A DNA stretch of 64,000 bases, from positions 1 to 64,000 of the forward strand of contig NZ_JAGQCS010000007.1 in NCBI RefSeq assembly GCF_024346315.1, written 5' to 3'. This DNA is from Cyanobium sp. ATX 6F1 (GTDB taxonomy: Bacteria; Cyanobacteriota; Cyanobacteriia; PCC-6307; Cyanobiaceae). Below the pieces are notes generated by a model. It worked only from the letters and a program-made list of their open reading frames with translations, had not been told where the DNA came from and did no database searches. The position numbers and the translations under genes are program-made. This document shows, piece after piece, positions 45,557 through 53,818 of this stretch (positions are counted from its first letter, which is position 1; each line of letters begins with the position of its first letter).

Positions 45557-46708
45557 ATGCAGGACAAGCTCACCCTGATGATCCCCGGCCCGACGCCGGT
45601 GCCGGAAACCGTCCTGCTGGCCATGGGCCGCCATCCGATCGGCCACCGCAGCGCCGACTTCCAGGCGATCGTCAAACGCACCACGGCGCAGCTCAAGTGG
45701 CTCCATCAGACCAGCACCGAGGTGCTCGTGCTGGCCGGCAGCGGCACCGCCGCCATGGAGGCCGGGATCATCAACGTGCTGAGCAAAGGCGATCGGGTGC
45801 TCTGCGGGGACAACGGCAAGTTCGGCGAGCGCTGGGTGAAGCTGGCCAAGGCCTACGGGCTGGATGTTCAGGTGATCAAGGCCGAGTGGGGTCAGCCCCT
45901 GGATCCTGAGGCCTTCCGAGCCGCCCTCGAGGCCGACACCGACAAGCGCATCCGGGCGGTGATCCTGACCCACTCGGAAACCTCCACGGGGGTGATCAAC
46001 GACCTGGAAACCATTGCCCGTCACGTGAGGGCCCACGGCCAGGCCCTCAGCATCGCCGATTGCGTCACCAGCCTGGGGGCCACCAACGTGCCCGTCGATG
46101 CCTGGGGCCTGGATGTGGTGGGCTCTGGCTCCCAGAAGGGCTACATGATGCCGCCCGGCCTGGCCTTCGTGGCCATGGGGCCCCGGGCCTGGGAGGCCCA
46201 CGAACGCTCGGATCTGCCGAAGTTCTACCTGGATCTGGGCAAATACAGGAAATCGGCCGCCGCCGACAGCAATCCGTTCACCCCGGCCGTGAACCTCTAC
46301 TTCGCCCTGCAGGCCTCCCTCGAGATCATGCAAGCCGAAGGCCTTGAAGCCATTTTCGCCCGTCATGAACGGCATCGCCGGGCCACCACCGCGGCCATGA
46401 AGGCGATCGGCCTGCCCCTCTATGCCGCCGCAGGCCACGGAAGCCCGGCGATCACCGCCGTGGCCCCCGAGGGACTCGATGCCGAGCTGCTGCGCAAAAA
46501 GGTGAAGGAGCGCTACGACATCCTGCTGGCCGGCGGCCAGGACCACCTCAAGGGCAAGGTGTTTCGCATCGGCCACCTGGGCTTCGTCTGCGACCGCGAC
46601 GTGCTCACCGCCGTGGCTGCCATTGAAGCCAGCCTGCAGGAACTGGGGGCCTCGGTGCATCCTGTCGGCGCAGGCGTGGCGGCGGCGGCGGCCGAGTTCG
46701 CCCGCTGA
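45557..46708 (+). CDS. Class V aminotransferase (alanine/serine-glyoxylate type)
   Basis: 383 residues from MQDKLTLMIPGPTPVPE. PLP fold type I: VLAGSGTAAMEAGIINVL, HSETSTGVINDLE, SIADCVTSLGATNVPVD, and the Schiff-base Lys in GSGSQKGYMMPPGLAF. In phototrophs this family converts photorespiratory glyoxylate to glycine or acts as soluble hydrogenase-like subunit homologues; the exact amino donor cannot be told. The upstream ATG-less frame extension is ignored. It shares a 59-bp intergenic region with divergent cbiD, with a T-rich patch (CTTTTTT). Confidence 0.87.
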   Translation: MQDKLTLMIPGPTPVPETVLLAMGRHPIGHRSADFQAIVKRTTAQLKWLHQTSTEVLVLAGSGTAAMEAGIINVLSKGDRVLCGDNGKFGERWVKLAKAYGLDVQVIKAEWGQPLDPEAFRAALEADTDKRIRAVILTHSETSTGVINDLETIARHVRAHGQALSIADCVTSLGATNVPVDAWGLDVVGSGSQKGYMMPPGLAFVAMGPRAWEAHERSDLPKFYLDLGKYRKSAAADSNPFTPAVNLYFALQASLEIMQAEGLEAIFARHERHRRATTAAMKAIGLPLYAAAGHGSPAITAVAPEGLDAELLRKKVKERYDILLAGGQDHLKGKVFRIGHLGFVCDRDVLTAVAAIEASLQELGASVHPVGAGVAAAAAEFAR

Positions 46709-46805
46709 GCCGAGGAGGCGAGCCAGGGCTCCCTTGAGGAATGGCGCCCGGGCCGCCTGGCGGTGGCGCCCTGCGGTGCAGGGTCCTTTGCTAGTGTTTG
46801 GTCAT

Positions 46806-46877
46806 GCGGGTGTAATTCAGTGGTAGAATGTCAGCTTCCCAAGCTGAACGTCGCCGGTTCGAGTCCGGTCACCCGCT
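46806..46877 (+). tRNA. tRNA-Gly (anticodon CCC)
   Basis: 72 nt fold into a full cloverleaf: acceptor GCGGGTG/CACCCGC, D arm ATTC/GAAT, anticodon stem TCAGC/GCTGA around TTCCCAA (anticodon CCC), 5-nt variable loop, T arm GCCGG/CCGGT around TTCGAGT, discriminator T. No CCA is encoded, so it is added after transcription. It reads GGG codons. Confidence 0.95.
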
Positions 46878-47013
46878 TGTCATTTTCGAGCCTGACTTCA
46901 GGAGAATCAGGTCATTCAAGCTGATTCAGGTCTAATCAGGCTTCCACCAAAGAGTTCACCAGCCAGTGGTGCGCTCCGCCGATTGAATTGACCATGGCCG
47001 TGAAGGCCAGAAT
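46878..47013. other. Short AT-richer gap with AATCAGG-type repeats
   Basis: Three near-copies of the word AATCAGG (aATCAGGt, aTTCAGGt, aATCAGGc) occur within about 50 bp after the tRNA. No gene is seen. It may be the tRNA trailer plus a worn repeat. Confidence 0.4.
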
Positions 47014-47253
47014 TCAAGCCCTTGGCTTGATCAAGAGCAACACCTGGGGCCCCAGACTTCCGGCCCGGCGCTCACAATCCAGCGACAGCAGAATGTGGCG
47101 GGCCGATTCAGCCAGATCACCCCGATCAGCGGCAGCTTCGGCCATCACTGAAAGTTCTGAGGCCTGTGCCAACAATTCAGATCGCTTGTCTTCGGATCCC
47201 CCTTGGATCCGTTGTTGCGGTTGCCTGGATTGCACTTGAAACGTGCTGGCCAC
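47014..47253 (-). CDS. Small helical protein of unknown function
   Basis: 79 residues. A helical core (LLAQASELSVMAEAAADRGD, SARHILLSLDCERR) ends with SLGPQVLLLIKPRA, a C-terminus that I recall from small lineage-specific Synechococcus proteins. No signal or motif of known activity. Lower GC than most of the window. It follows tRNA-Gly, facing it, and is 92 bp from another small gene on the same strand. Confidence 0.55.
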   Translation of the reverse strand: MASTFQVQSRQPQQRIQGGSEDKRSELLAQASELSVMAEAAADRGDLAESARHILLSLDCERRAGSLGPQVLLLIKPRA

Positions 47254-47345
47254 TGAGGTGCCCTGGTGATATTCGATTGTACTGCGCAGTGGAAAGTTCG
47301 CCAGGGATCAGAGCGACGTTTGGGTGTGATCCCTGGTTGCGCTGA

Positions 47346-47594
47346 TCAAGTGCCTGGTTCTTCGCGGTTGCCCCCAAGGGCGGCAATCTGGGCGCGAAGT
47401 TGATCGGAACGGTTGTGATCACCCCGGGTAATGGCAACGGCCAGGGCAAATTCAAGTTTTTCGAGCTGATGGCCGCCTTCAAGGGAGCTCACCGGCTGAT
47501 GGCAGGCCGGAGTGCCGCTGGAGCTGGTTGAAGCGAAGGTCCTGTTACCGCTGTGAAGCCCGTTGGAGCTGCCCATGGTTCGCTTTCTTCCCAT
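47346..47594 (-). CDS. Small protein of unknown function, coiled C-terminal half
   Basis: 82 residues. The first 40 are Ser/Gly/Asn-rich. The second half, HQLEKLEFALAVAITRGDHN then LRAQIAALGGNREEPGT, is a helical hairpin resembling short proteins of marine and freshwater Synechococcus. The true start may be later, at a codon nearer SSLEGG, since the N-terminus has low complexity. No function can be assigned. Confidence 0.55.
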   Translation of the reverse strand: MGRKRTMGSSNGLHSGNRTFASTSSSGTPACHQPVSSLEGGHQLEKLEFALAVAITRGDHNRSDQLRAQIAALGGNREEPGT

Positions 47595-47615
47595 TCTGAC
47601 ACCCCACGCCAGGGA

Positions 47616-47939
47616 TCAGGCGGCGTAGGCGTGGGAGCCATGGTCTGGGCCGTGATCTGGGCCCTGGTGCTCGATTTCCCGGGGCTCGATGGCCTTGTCA
47701 GGAGCCGGGGCGGGTGCCTCCGAGTCCTCCAGCAGCGTGCGGCAGTCGATGAGCAAGCGCTCCACGCTGTCGAGGGTCGCCAGCTCTGCGGCCTCGGGCT
47801 GGGCCCGTTGGTCGGCCTGCAACTCCAACCCCGCCAGCCGCTGCTCCAGCCGTACGAGGCGGTGCGAGAGCGCGCTGACGGTGTGGGCGAGATCCTCAGC
47901 CGTGCGCGTGATCCGGAAGGAAACCGATTCGGTGGTCAT
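47616..47939 (-). CDS. Small coiled-coil protein of unknown function
   Basis: 107 residues from MTTESVSFRITRTAEDLAHT. A central coiled coil (LSHRLVRLEQRLAGLELQAD) and a second helix (LDSVERLLIDCRTLLEDS) precede a Pro/His-rich tail (HQGPDHGPDHGSHAY). The His-rich end could bind metal, but this is not established. I took the internal ATG because the upstream frame lies in intergenic sequence. It is divergent from the AbrB-family gene. Confidence 0.55.
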   Translation of the reverse strand: MTTESVSFRITRTAEDLAHTVSALSHRLVRLEQRLAGLELQADQRAQPEAAELATLDSVERLLIDCRTLLEDSEAPAPAPDKAIEPREIEHQGPDHGPDHGSHAYAA

Positions 47940-48034
47940 CGAGCGCCAACTGCTGGGCCGATGACAACACAGAAACACGTTGATCTCAAGACGTCCCCCA
48001 GACTTACGGCGCCCCGATGCCGCGCCGAAGGGCC

Positions 48035-48556
48035 ATGAGCACCCCATTGAATCTGCTTGTCTATGTATTGGCCGGGCTGGGCGGCGGCCTGCTGGCGCTG
48101 CGCACGGGCATCCCGGCCGCTCCCCTGGCGGGGGCACTGCTGGGGGCTGGGCTGGTGAGCATGACGGGCCGCCTTGAGGTGGCCGTCTGGCCCGTAGGCT
48201 CCCGCACCCTGCTGGAAATCGGCATCGGCACGGTGATCGGCACCGGCCTCACCGCCACGGCGCTGACGGAACTGCGTCAACTCTGGAAACCGGCGATCTT
48301 GATCACCGTGGCCCTGGTGGCCACAGGCCTGGTGGTGGGCCTGTGGTGCAGCAGGCTCCTGGGCCTCGATCCGATCGTTTCCTTGCTCGGGGCCGCCCCT
48401 GGTGGCATCAGCGGCATGAGCCTGGTGGGGGCAGAGTTCGGCGTCGGCGCGGCGGTGGCCGCCCTGCATGCGGTGCGGCTGATCACCGTCCTGCTGGTGC
48501 TGCCTGTGATCGTGCGGTTCGTGGTCTCATTCACAGCTGGTCACGCCTCAAGCTGA
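48035..48556 (+). CDS. AbrB-family membrane protein (single repeat)
   Basis: 173 residues from MSTPLNLLVYVLAG; an ATG 6 codons earlier is also possible. Five or so hydrophobic helices with the AbrB duplication-domain signature GIGTVIGTGLTA and LGAAPGGISGMSLVGAEFG. The superfamily is named from AmoA/AbrB-type membrane proteins and is not the DNA-binding AbrB of Bacillus. Full-length members have two such units (about 350 residues), so this is a half-size form, which is common in cyanobacteria and probably dimeric. Transport substrate unknown. Confidence 0.75.
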   Translation: MSTPLNLLVYVLAGLGGGLLALRTGIPAAPLAGALLGAGLVSMTGRLEVAVWPVGSRTLLEIGIGTVIGTGLTATALTELRQLWKPAILITVALVATGLVVGLWCSRLLGLDPIVSLLGAAPGGISGMSLVGAEFGVGAAVAALHAVRLITVLLVLPVIVRFVVSFTAGHASS

Positions 48557-48634
48557 AGCGGCAGATGCGCCCCCTGGACAGCTCCAGGAGGCTCGATACG
48601 TTGGGCCGTAGTCCACTCCCGCCCTTCCAGGCCC

Positions 48635-49102
48635 ATGGCGAGCCGTCCCCACTTCTGCCTCCGACGCGCGCTCACGGCCAGGGCCGCCGCCGGTGTCCTG
48701 GGGCTGCTCAGCCTGCAGGCAGGCCTGACACCGGCACTGGCTGGCAGCGTCGGCGACACCGCCGGCAGCAAAGGTGCCCAGGTGTACTGCTTCATGCGCG
48801 GCGCCAACAACACCCACGAGGTGAGCTGGGTGGCGGCCTATGCGCTGATCAAGCGCCAGAGCGCCAGCATGTTCAAAACCTCCCCGGAACACGCTGCCGT
48901 GATGATCACCGAGGCGGTGGTTCAGAACCCTGGCAACTACCCGGATTGCGGCCGCTACCTGGGTTCCCTCTACGAAAAATCCGCAACTCCCGCAACCACC
49001 AGCTCCAGCGGCGAGGCAGCCGGTCCCACTCCGATCAGCAGCATCGGCACCCGCCCCCCGACGAACAGCGGTGCCCCCCGGCCGAACCGCTACAACTACT
49101 GA
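48635..49102 (+). CDS. Secreted DUF6554-like protein
   Basis: 155 residues. A signal peptide (ALTARAAAGVLGLLSL to PALAGS, cleavage near 36) leads into the conserved core QVYCFMRGANNTHEVSW, AAYALIKRQ, MFKTSPEHAAVMITEAVVQ and YPDCGRYLG. Two Cys residues (in VYCFM and PDCGRY) may form a disulphide. The tail is Ser/Pro-rich. I recall this core from picocyanobacterial DUF6554; the assignment is by memory. Its role in the periplasm or lumen is unknown. Confidence 0.65.
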   Translation: MASRPHFCLRRALTARAAAGVLGLLSLQAGLTPALAGSVGDTAGSKGAQVYCFMRGANNTHEVSWVAAYALIKRQSASMFKTSPEHAAVMITEAVVQNPGNYPDCGRYLGSLYEKSATPATTSSSGEAAGPTPISSIGTRPPTNSGAPRPNRYNY

Positions 49103-49105
49103 ACC

Positions 49106-49123
49106 AGCCGCTCACCAGCGGCT
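49106..49123. terminator. Perfect 7-bp hairpin between convergent genes
   Basis: AGCCGCT-CACC-AGCGGCT, starting 3 bp after the DUF6554-like stop and containing the stop codon of the convergent SNF2 helicase gene. No T tract follows on either strand. It is likely a shared transcript-end structure. Confidence 0.45.
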
Positions 49124-50701
49124 CAGCAACTCCCGCGCCATTGCCGGCATGCTCCGGCGCTCCAGCAGTTGGCTGATGCGTTCGGCCTTGGTGGCGATCA
49201 GCCCGTCGACGAACTGATCGGCCACCCCCAATTGCAGCCAATGGCAGGTGAGGCCGCCCTCCATGCCAAGGCGATGGCAGCGGTCCTCCGCCTGTTCCGT
49301 GTCCCCGGGGGTCCAGGGGCGTTCGATCAGCACCACGTGGCCGGCCCGGTGCAGGGTGTAGCCCAGGCCGCCAGCCCCGAAGGTGGCGATCAAGAGCGGG
49401 TGAGCGCCCGCCTGAAAAGCCTCCACCTGCCGCTGGCGCTCGTCCGGCGGTTGACGACCTGTGAGCAGGGCCCCGCCCAACTGACGCTGCAGCAAATCGG
49501 CCGTGGCCACGAAGGCGGTGAACACCACCACTGATTCGCCCTTCTCCAGCAATCCGGCCACCAGCGCGGCGGCGGCGGGCAGCTTGTACTCGGAACCGAT
49601 CTGGCGCAGGGCCGTGAGCACCGCCAGGGCCTCCGCATCCCGTCGCACCTCGCCTCGGGCGGCCCGCAGCCGGTAATCGTCCACCTTGAGTTGCAGGCGG
49701 TGCTGAAAGCCGCGGCCCTGGATCTCCTCCAGCGCCACCGGGAGGAAGCGGCGACACTTGGGCGGCAGATCAAGGCAACTCTGCTTGGAACGGTGCAACA
49801 CCAGGGGGCGGCTCAGGCGCTGGAGCTCCTGGAGCTGACTGGCTCCGAGGGCATGCCAACGCTGAAGGCCATCGATCTCCCGCCAGTGACCCGCGCAGTA
49901 GCTCTCCTCGAACGCCCGTTGATCCAGCCCCAGGGGGTGACCGATGGCCGCCAGCAAAGGGAACAGTTGGGCCGGCCGGCCGTTCTTCATCGGCGTACCG
50001 CTGAGCAGCCAGATCGCCCGCAGGCGCGGGTGACGGGCCAGGCGCAGAAATCGCTGGGTGCGCTGGGAATTGAGGTTCTGGGCGTAGTGGGCCTCATCGG
50101 CGATCAACACCGTGCCCGCCGGTGGCAGGGCCTGCGGCAAGCGCGACCAGCTGTGCAGTTCGATCTCCAAGGGGAGCCCGGCGGCCTCCTGACGCCAGAG
50201 CCCATGGAGCCCCACAGGCGCGATCACCAGCACGCGACAAGCGGTGACGCGCGCCAGGGCTCGGGCGGCCATCAGGGCCGTCAGGGTCTTACCCAGACCC
50301 ATGGCATCGGCCAACACCGCGCCCCGCCGGGCCAGGAGCCAACGCACGGCGCTGCGCTGGTGGCTCAACAGGGAGCGTCCATCCGCCAGGGGCGCTCGCA
50401 GCTGGGCTTCGGCCACCAGCTCCCGAAGGGGAGGGAGGGGTGGCAAGGGCTGCTCGAGCCAAGCGAACCAGCGGGCCAGTTCGGGATCGAGAGCAAAGCG
50501 ATCACCGAACCGGTCCTGAAGCAGACGAGCCGCCTGAAGGGGAAACTCCCAACATCCCCGGCGCGGCCGCCAGTGGCCCCGGGGCCGAATCGCCCGCAAC
50601 TGAGCCTGGGTGACGGCATCGAAGGGCAGCACCACCTCAATCAAACCGGACGGTCCCAACCGCATCAGACAACGCTGGTGGGTAGGCGTGCCCGTGGTCA
50701 C
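49112..50701 (-). CDS. Small SNF2-family DEAH helicase/translocase
   Basis: 529 residues. An N-terminal HARP-like or single-domain region (VLPFDAVTQAQLRAI, RPRRGCWEFP) precedes the SNF2 core: Walker A LADAMGLGKTLTAL, VLVIAPVGLHGLW, Walker B VLIADEAHYAQN, LLSGTPMKN, then VVVFTAFVATADLL, LIATFGAGGLGYTLH and HRLGMEGGLT (motif VI with a degenerate Arg finger). It resembles SMARCAL1/RapA-like annealing translocases, shorter than RapA. No nuclease is fused; the HNH gene at 50874 is divergent. Confidence 0.82.
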   Translation of the reverse strand: MTTGTPTHQRCLMRLGPSGLIEVVLPFDAVTQAQLRAIRPRGHWRPRRGCWEFPLQAARLLQDRFGDRFALDPELARWFAWLEQPLPPLPPLRELVAEAQLRAPLADGRSLLSHQRSAVRWLLARRGAVLADAMGLGKTLTALMAARALARVTACRVLVIAPVGLHGLWRQEAAGLPLEIELHSWSRLPQALPPAGTVLIADEAHYAQNLNSQRTQRFLRLARHPRLRAIWLLSGTPMKNGRPAQLFPLLAAIGHPLGLDQRAFEESYCAGHWREIDGLQRWHALGASQLQELQRLSRPLVLHRSKQSCLDLPPKCRRFLPVALEEIQGRGFQHRLQLKVDDYRLRAARGEVRRDAEALAVLTALRQIGSEYKLPAAAALVAGLLEKGESVVVFTAFVATADLLQRQLGGALLTGRQPPDERQRQVEAFQAGAHPLLIATFGAGGLGYTLHRAGHVVLIERPWTPGDTEQAEDRCHRLGMEGGLTCHWLQLGVADQFVDGLIATKAERISQLLERRSMPAMARELLSRW

Positions 50702-50873
50702 GCCGGTGCTCGGGGAGCTGGTGGAAGCGCTCAGCGGATCCCTGCCAACTGAGCTGACTGTAAATCTAAATCCCCCAGGCCAGAAAACAACAAGCGTCCA
50801 GCAAACCGGAAAAATGCAGTCTTCGACACATTGACAAGCCAGTGGTCAAGGCCACACTTGCCCCAACCGAGGC

Positions 50874-51317
50874 ATGCCGATGCACGCGAGGGATGGGGTT
50901 TTCCTTGAGGATCTCTGCCCCAAGTTTCGTGTTCGACGTTGGCGACAATCCCTTCATAAGTTCACTGATCAAAGTTGTATCTATTGCGGCTGCACTTCTG
51001 AATCCATCGACCATGTGCTGCCCCGCAGCCGCGGCGGATTGAGTGTCACCGAAAACTGCGTGCCCGCCTGCCTGGCGTGCAACGGCCATAAGAGCGACGC
51101 CGATGCCTTCGAGTGGTACCGCCAGCAGCGCTTCTATGACCCCCGTCGGGCCATGGCCATCCGGGCCTGGATGGACGGTGATCTGCGCCTCGCCCTGAGG
51201 CTGCTGCAATGGGTCAGACCCGAAGCAACGCCTACTGGGCCACGGGAGCTGCAACGCAAGCACGGTCCCATGGTTCAGGCCGCTGACAGTTCCGGCTGGA
51301 GCCTCCAGGCTGCCTGA
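50874..51317 (+). CDS. HNH endonuclease family protein
   Basis: 147 residues. The zinc-stabilised HNH motif is complete: CIYCG, SIDHVLPRSRGG (catalytic His), then NCVPACLACNGHKSD supplying the second Cys pair, Asn and last His. The C-terminal half (FEWYRQQRFYDPRRAMAIRAW) is helical. Stand-alone HNH proteins of this size are widespread in cyanobacteria and serve as nicking or restriction-like nucleases; the target is unknown. It starts 172 bp from the divergent SNF2 helicase. There is no intron or intein around it. Confidence 0.8.
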   Translation: MPMHARDGVFLEDLCPKFRVRRWRQSLHKFTDQSCIYCGCTSESIDHVLPRSRGGLSVTENCVPACLACNGHKSDADAFEWYRQQRFYDPRRAMAIRAWMDGDLRLALRLLQWVRPEATPTGPRELQRKHGPMVQAADSSGWSLQAA

Positions 51318-51318
51318 A

Positions 51319-51564
51319 TCACCAGACGCGGCAGGCGGCTGCACCGTTGTGGCGCTGGCAGATCGAGGCCTGCTCACCGGGCTGCTCAGGAGCCACGAGA
51401 GCGGCCACCAGCATCAGCACCAGGGCCAGACCAAGGGCCGTGGTGCCGGTCCCAGCAGCGAAGGCCTGCGGCTGGCGACCGCGATGACGCCGGACCACCG
51501 GCCGGGCGGCCGGCATAGCCACGGGAATGCGCACGTGTGCAGTAGAGAAGCAGGAGGCGGTCAT
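51319..51564 (-). CDS. Small single-helix membrane protein
   Basis: 81 residues from MTASCFSTAHVR. A basic cytoplasmic segment (RPVVRRHRGRQP) is followed by one membrane helix (TTALGLALVLMLVAALVA) and a short Cys-containing end, SICQRHNGAAACRVW, which could hold a disulphide outside. Similar small proteins occur in picocyanobacteria by my recollection. Convergent with the HNH gene, one base apart. Function unknown. Confidence 0.6.
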   Translation of the reverse strand: MTASCFSTAHVRIPVAMPAARPVVRRHRGRQPQAFAAGTGTTALGLALVLMLVAALVAPEQPGEQASICQRHNGAAACRVW

Positions 51565-51596
51565 GACCACAGATCATTACTGATACATCTGTACTC

Positions 51597-52562
51597 ATGT
51601 CGACTGAACCTGTCAACCCCCTTCCCTCGCCGGTCGCTCTCACCCAGGCCCCTGAAGGTCTCAGGGGCGGCAAGTTGCTGGTGCTGGGCGGTGGTTACAC
51701 CGGTGAGCGCTTCGCCCGGGCCGTGGCCGCCCTCGGGGTGCCCGTCGTGTTGACCCGCCGGCAACCCCCACGACCCGCGCCCCCCGTTCAGCCCTTGATC
51801 AGCTGGGATGTCTTCGACGGGGAGAAAGGCCTGCTGCCCTCGGACGAGGCCTGGGCCGGCACCACCCACGTGCTCGTCACGATTCCCCCCGCCACCGATG
51901 GACGCGATCCTGTGCTCACCTGGCTGGCCGCTCACCTGGCCCGCTTGCCCCTGCGCTGGCTGGGCTACCTCTCCACCACCGGCGTCTACGGCGACACCCA
52001 GGGGGCCTGGGTGAACGAAGATGCCCCCACTCCTGCTGGGCTCGGGCGCAGCCAGGCGCGGCTGAACTGCGAAGCCGCCTGGCGCTCCAGCGGACTACCG
52101 GTGCAGGTGTTCCGGCTGCCGGCCATCTACGGTCCCCAGCGTTCAGCCTTCCGCTCCCTCGCCCTTGGACAGGGGCGTTTGATCCATAAGCGGGGCCAGG
52201 TGTTCTGCCGCATCCATGTGGATGACATCGTCGGGGCGCTGCTGCATTGCTTAAGCCTGGAGGCGCCGCACCGCCCGCCGGTGCTGAATCTCAGCGACGA
52301 TGAGCCCTGCCCCACCAGCGAGACCCTGGGCTACGCCGCCCACCTGCTGGGCTGCCCCCTGCCGGAGGTCCAGAGCTTTGAGGAGATCGCTGCGACGATG
52401 GGCCCCATGGCCCAGAGCTTCTGGCTGGAGAATCGTCGGGTGTGCAACCGCAGGCTCTGCCAGGAGCTGGGCTATGTGTTGCGGTATCGCACCTATCGCG
52501 AAGGCTTTCGCTCGATTCTGCTGGCGGAGCGTCAGGAAGGATCTGAGGCTTCAAACCCCTAG
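51597..52562 (+). CDS. NAD(P)-dependent epimerase/SDR-like protein (YeeZ type)
   Basis: 321 residues. A Rossmann start LLVLGGGYTGERFARAV after a 25-residue leader, TTHVLVTIPPATDG, then LGYLSTTGVYGDTQGAWVNE with the catalytic Ser/Thr and Tyr pattern YGD, FRLPAIYGPQRSAFRSL and the C-terminal substrate domain. It resembles atypical SDRs of the YeeZ kind, where the YxxxK is altered. The substrate is unknown. It runs toward the small gene at 52576. Confidence 0.78.
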   Translation: MSTEPVNPLPSPVALTQAPEGLRGGKLLVLGGGYTGERFARAVAALGVPVVLTRRQPPRPAPPVQPLISWDVFDGEKGLLPSDEAWAGTTHVLVTIPPATDGRDPVLTWLAAHLARLPLRWLGYLSTTGVYGDTQGAWVNEDAPTPAGLGRSQARLNCEAAWRSSGLPVQVFRLPAIYGPQRSAFRSLALGQGRLIHKRGQVFCRIHVDDIVGALLHCLSLEAPHRPPVLNLSDDEPCPTSETLGYAAHLLGCPLPEVQSFEEIAATMGPMAQSFWLENRRVCNRRLCQELGYVLRYRTYREGFRSILLAERQEGSEASNP

Positions 52563-52575
52563 CAGAAAAACATCG

Positions 52576-52797
52576 CTACTCGGCTTTGACCAGGTCGCGG
52601 AAGCTCTTGTAATTGCTTGGTTGGGGTGTAAGGGGGTCGGTGGTCTCGTTGGTTTTATAGATATCTGTGTTCCAGGACTTCGCATTGGGCAGCTTGATAT
52701 CACGGGCCATGCGGTCCCAGTTGGCCACCACCCACTCTTTATCCAAGGCGACACCGGCCCCCACCAGCACCAGTCCCAAAAGGAGCCAACGAAACAT
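52576..52797 (-). CDS. Small membrane-anchored protein sharing its start codon with pdxA
   Basis: 73 residues from MFRWLLLGLVLVGAGVAL, a signal anchor, followed by a soluble part (DKEWVVANWDRMARDIKLPN, then DIYKTNETTDPL). Longer frames upstream would lie inside pdxA and are less likely. Its start codon (CAT, 52795-52797) overlaps the pdxA ATG in a single CATG. Function unknown. Confidence 0.6.
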   Translation of the reverse strand: MFRWLLLGLVLVGAGVALDKEWVVANWDRMARDIKLPNAKSWNTDIYKTNETTDPLTPQPSNYKSFRDLVKAE

Positions 52798-53818
52798 GAA
52801 CCGTCTGCCCAACCGATCAGAGAGTAACGCGATTCGACTGGCGATTTCCGTAGGCGATCCTGCAGGCATCGGGTCCGAAGTGACCCTCAAAGCCCTGCAC
52901 CGGCTCCGTCATCTCGAGCTTCATCCCGTGCTGGTGGGCTGCCGTCGCCAGCTGGAGCAGAGCTACCAGGGGTTGCGGGCCCTCAGCACCGAGCCGCTGA
53001 TCGACCCCGCAGAGCTCGACATCATCGATCTTCCCTTGCCGCAAACAGTTCCAGCCGGTGAGGGAACGGCGATCAGTGGGCAGGCCAGTTTCCGCTGGCT
53101 GACCGCCGCCGCCGAACGGGTGCTGAACGGAGATTGCCAGGCCCTGGTCACCGCCCCGATCGCCAAACATGCCTGGCATGCCGCCGGCCATCACTACCCC
53201 GGCCAGACCGAACGGTTGGCGGAACTCTGCGCTGTGAGCGAAGCCTCGATGCTGTTCACGGCCCGCTCTCCCCATGGCTCCTGGCGGCTGAACACCCTGC
53301 TGGCCACCACCCACCTACCGCTGGCCCAGGTTCCCGACGCCCTGGACGCCCGAAGGGTGGAAATGAAACTTGATGTACTGCGCCAGTTCAGTCTTCGCTT
53401 CAACCCCACACCACAACTGGTGGTGGCGGGCTTGAACCCCCATGCGGGCGAAGCCGGCGTCCTCGGGGAGGAAGAGGTCACCTGGCTGGTACCCCTGCTC
53501 GAGCGCTGGCGCGGCCAGCACCCGGAGGTGGATCTGGTCGGTCCCCTGCCGCCGGACACCTGCTGGCTGAGCGCCGCCGAGGCCTGGCGCCGGGGCGGCG
53601 GCGGACCGGACGGATACCTGGCCCTCTACCACGATCAAGGGCTGATTCCGGTGAAACTCCTGGCCTTCGACGCGGCGGTGAACACCAGCCTCGGGCTGCC
53701 GTTCCTGCGCACCTCCCCCGACCACGGCACGGGCTTTTCGATCGCCGGCCAGGGGATCGCCCGACCCGACAGCATGCAGGCGGCCCTGGAAACGGCCCTG
53801 GAACTCAGCCCGGCTTGA
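52796..53818 (+). CDS. pdxA: 4-hydroxythreonine-4-phosphate dehydrogenase
   Basis: 340 residues. It oxidises phosphohydroxythreonine in the DXP-dependent route to pyridoxal phosphate. N-terminal ISVGDPAGIGSEVTLKA, then LVTAPIAKHAWHAAGHHYPGQTE (metal/substrate His), LNPHAGEAGVLGEEE, DGYLALYHDQGLIPVKLL and LPFLRTSPDHGTGF match the family. The ATG at 52796 lies in CATG with the divergent small gene; a later start would cut into the conserved strand. The 3' end overlaps convergent accB by 14 bp. Confidence 0.94.
   Translation: MNRLPNRSESNAIRLAISVGDPAGIGSEVTLKALHRLRHLELHPVLVGCRRQLEQSYQGLRALSTEPLIDPAELDIIDLPLPQTVPAGEGTAISGQASFRWLTAAAERVLNGDCQALVTAPIAKHAWHAAGHHYPGQTERLAELCAVSEASMLFTARSPHGSWRLNTLLATTHLPLAQVPDALDARRVEMKLDVLRQFSLRFNPTPQLVVAGLNPHAGEAGVLGEEEVTWLVPLLERWRGQHPEVDLVGPLPPDTCWLSAAEAWRRGGGGPDGYLALYHDQGLIPVKLLAFDAAVNTSLGLPFLRTSPDHGTGFSIAGQGIARPDSMQAALETALELSPA

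Noticed and set aside
48035-48556. AbrB transcription factor
   Set aside because: The protein is almost entirely membrane helix with GIGTVIGTG and APGGISGMS motifs, so it belongs to the membrane AbrB family, not the DNA-binding one.
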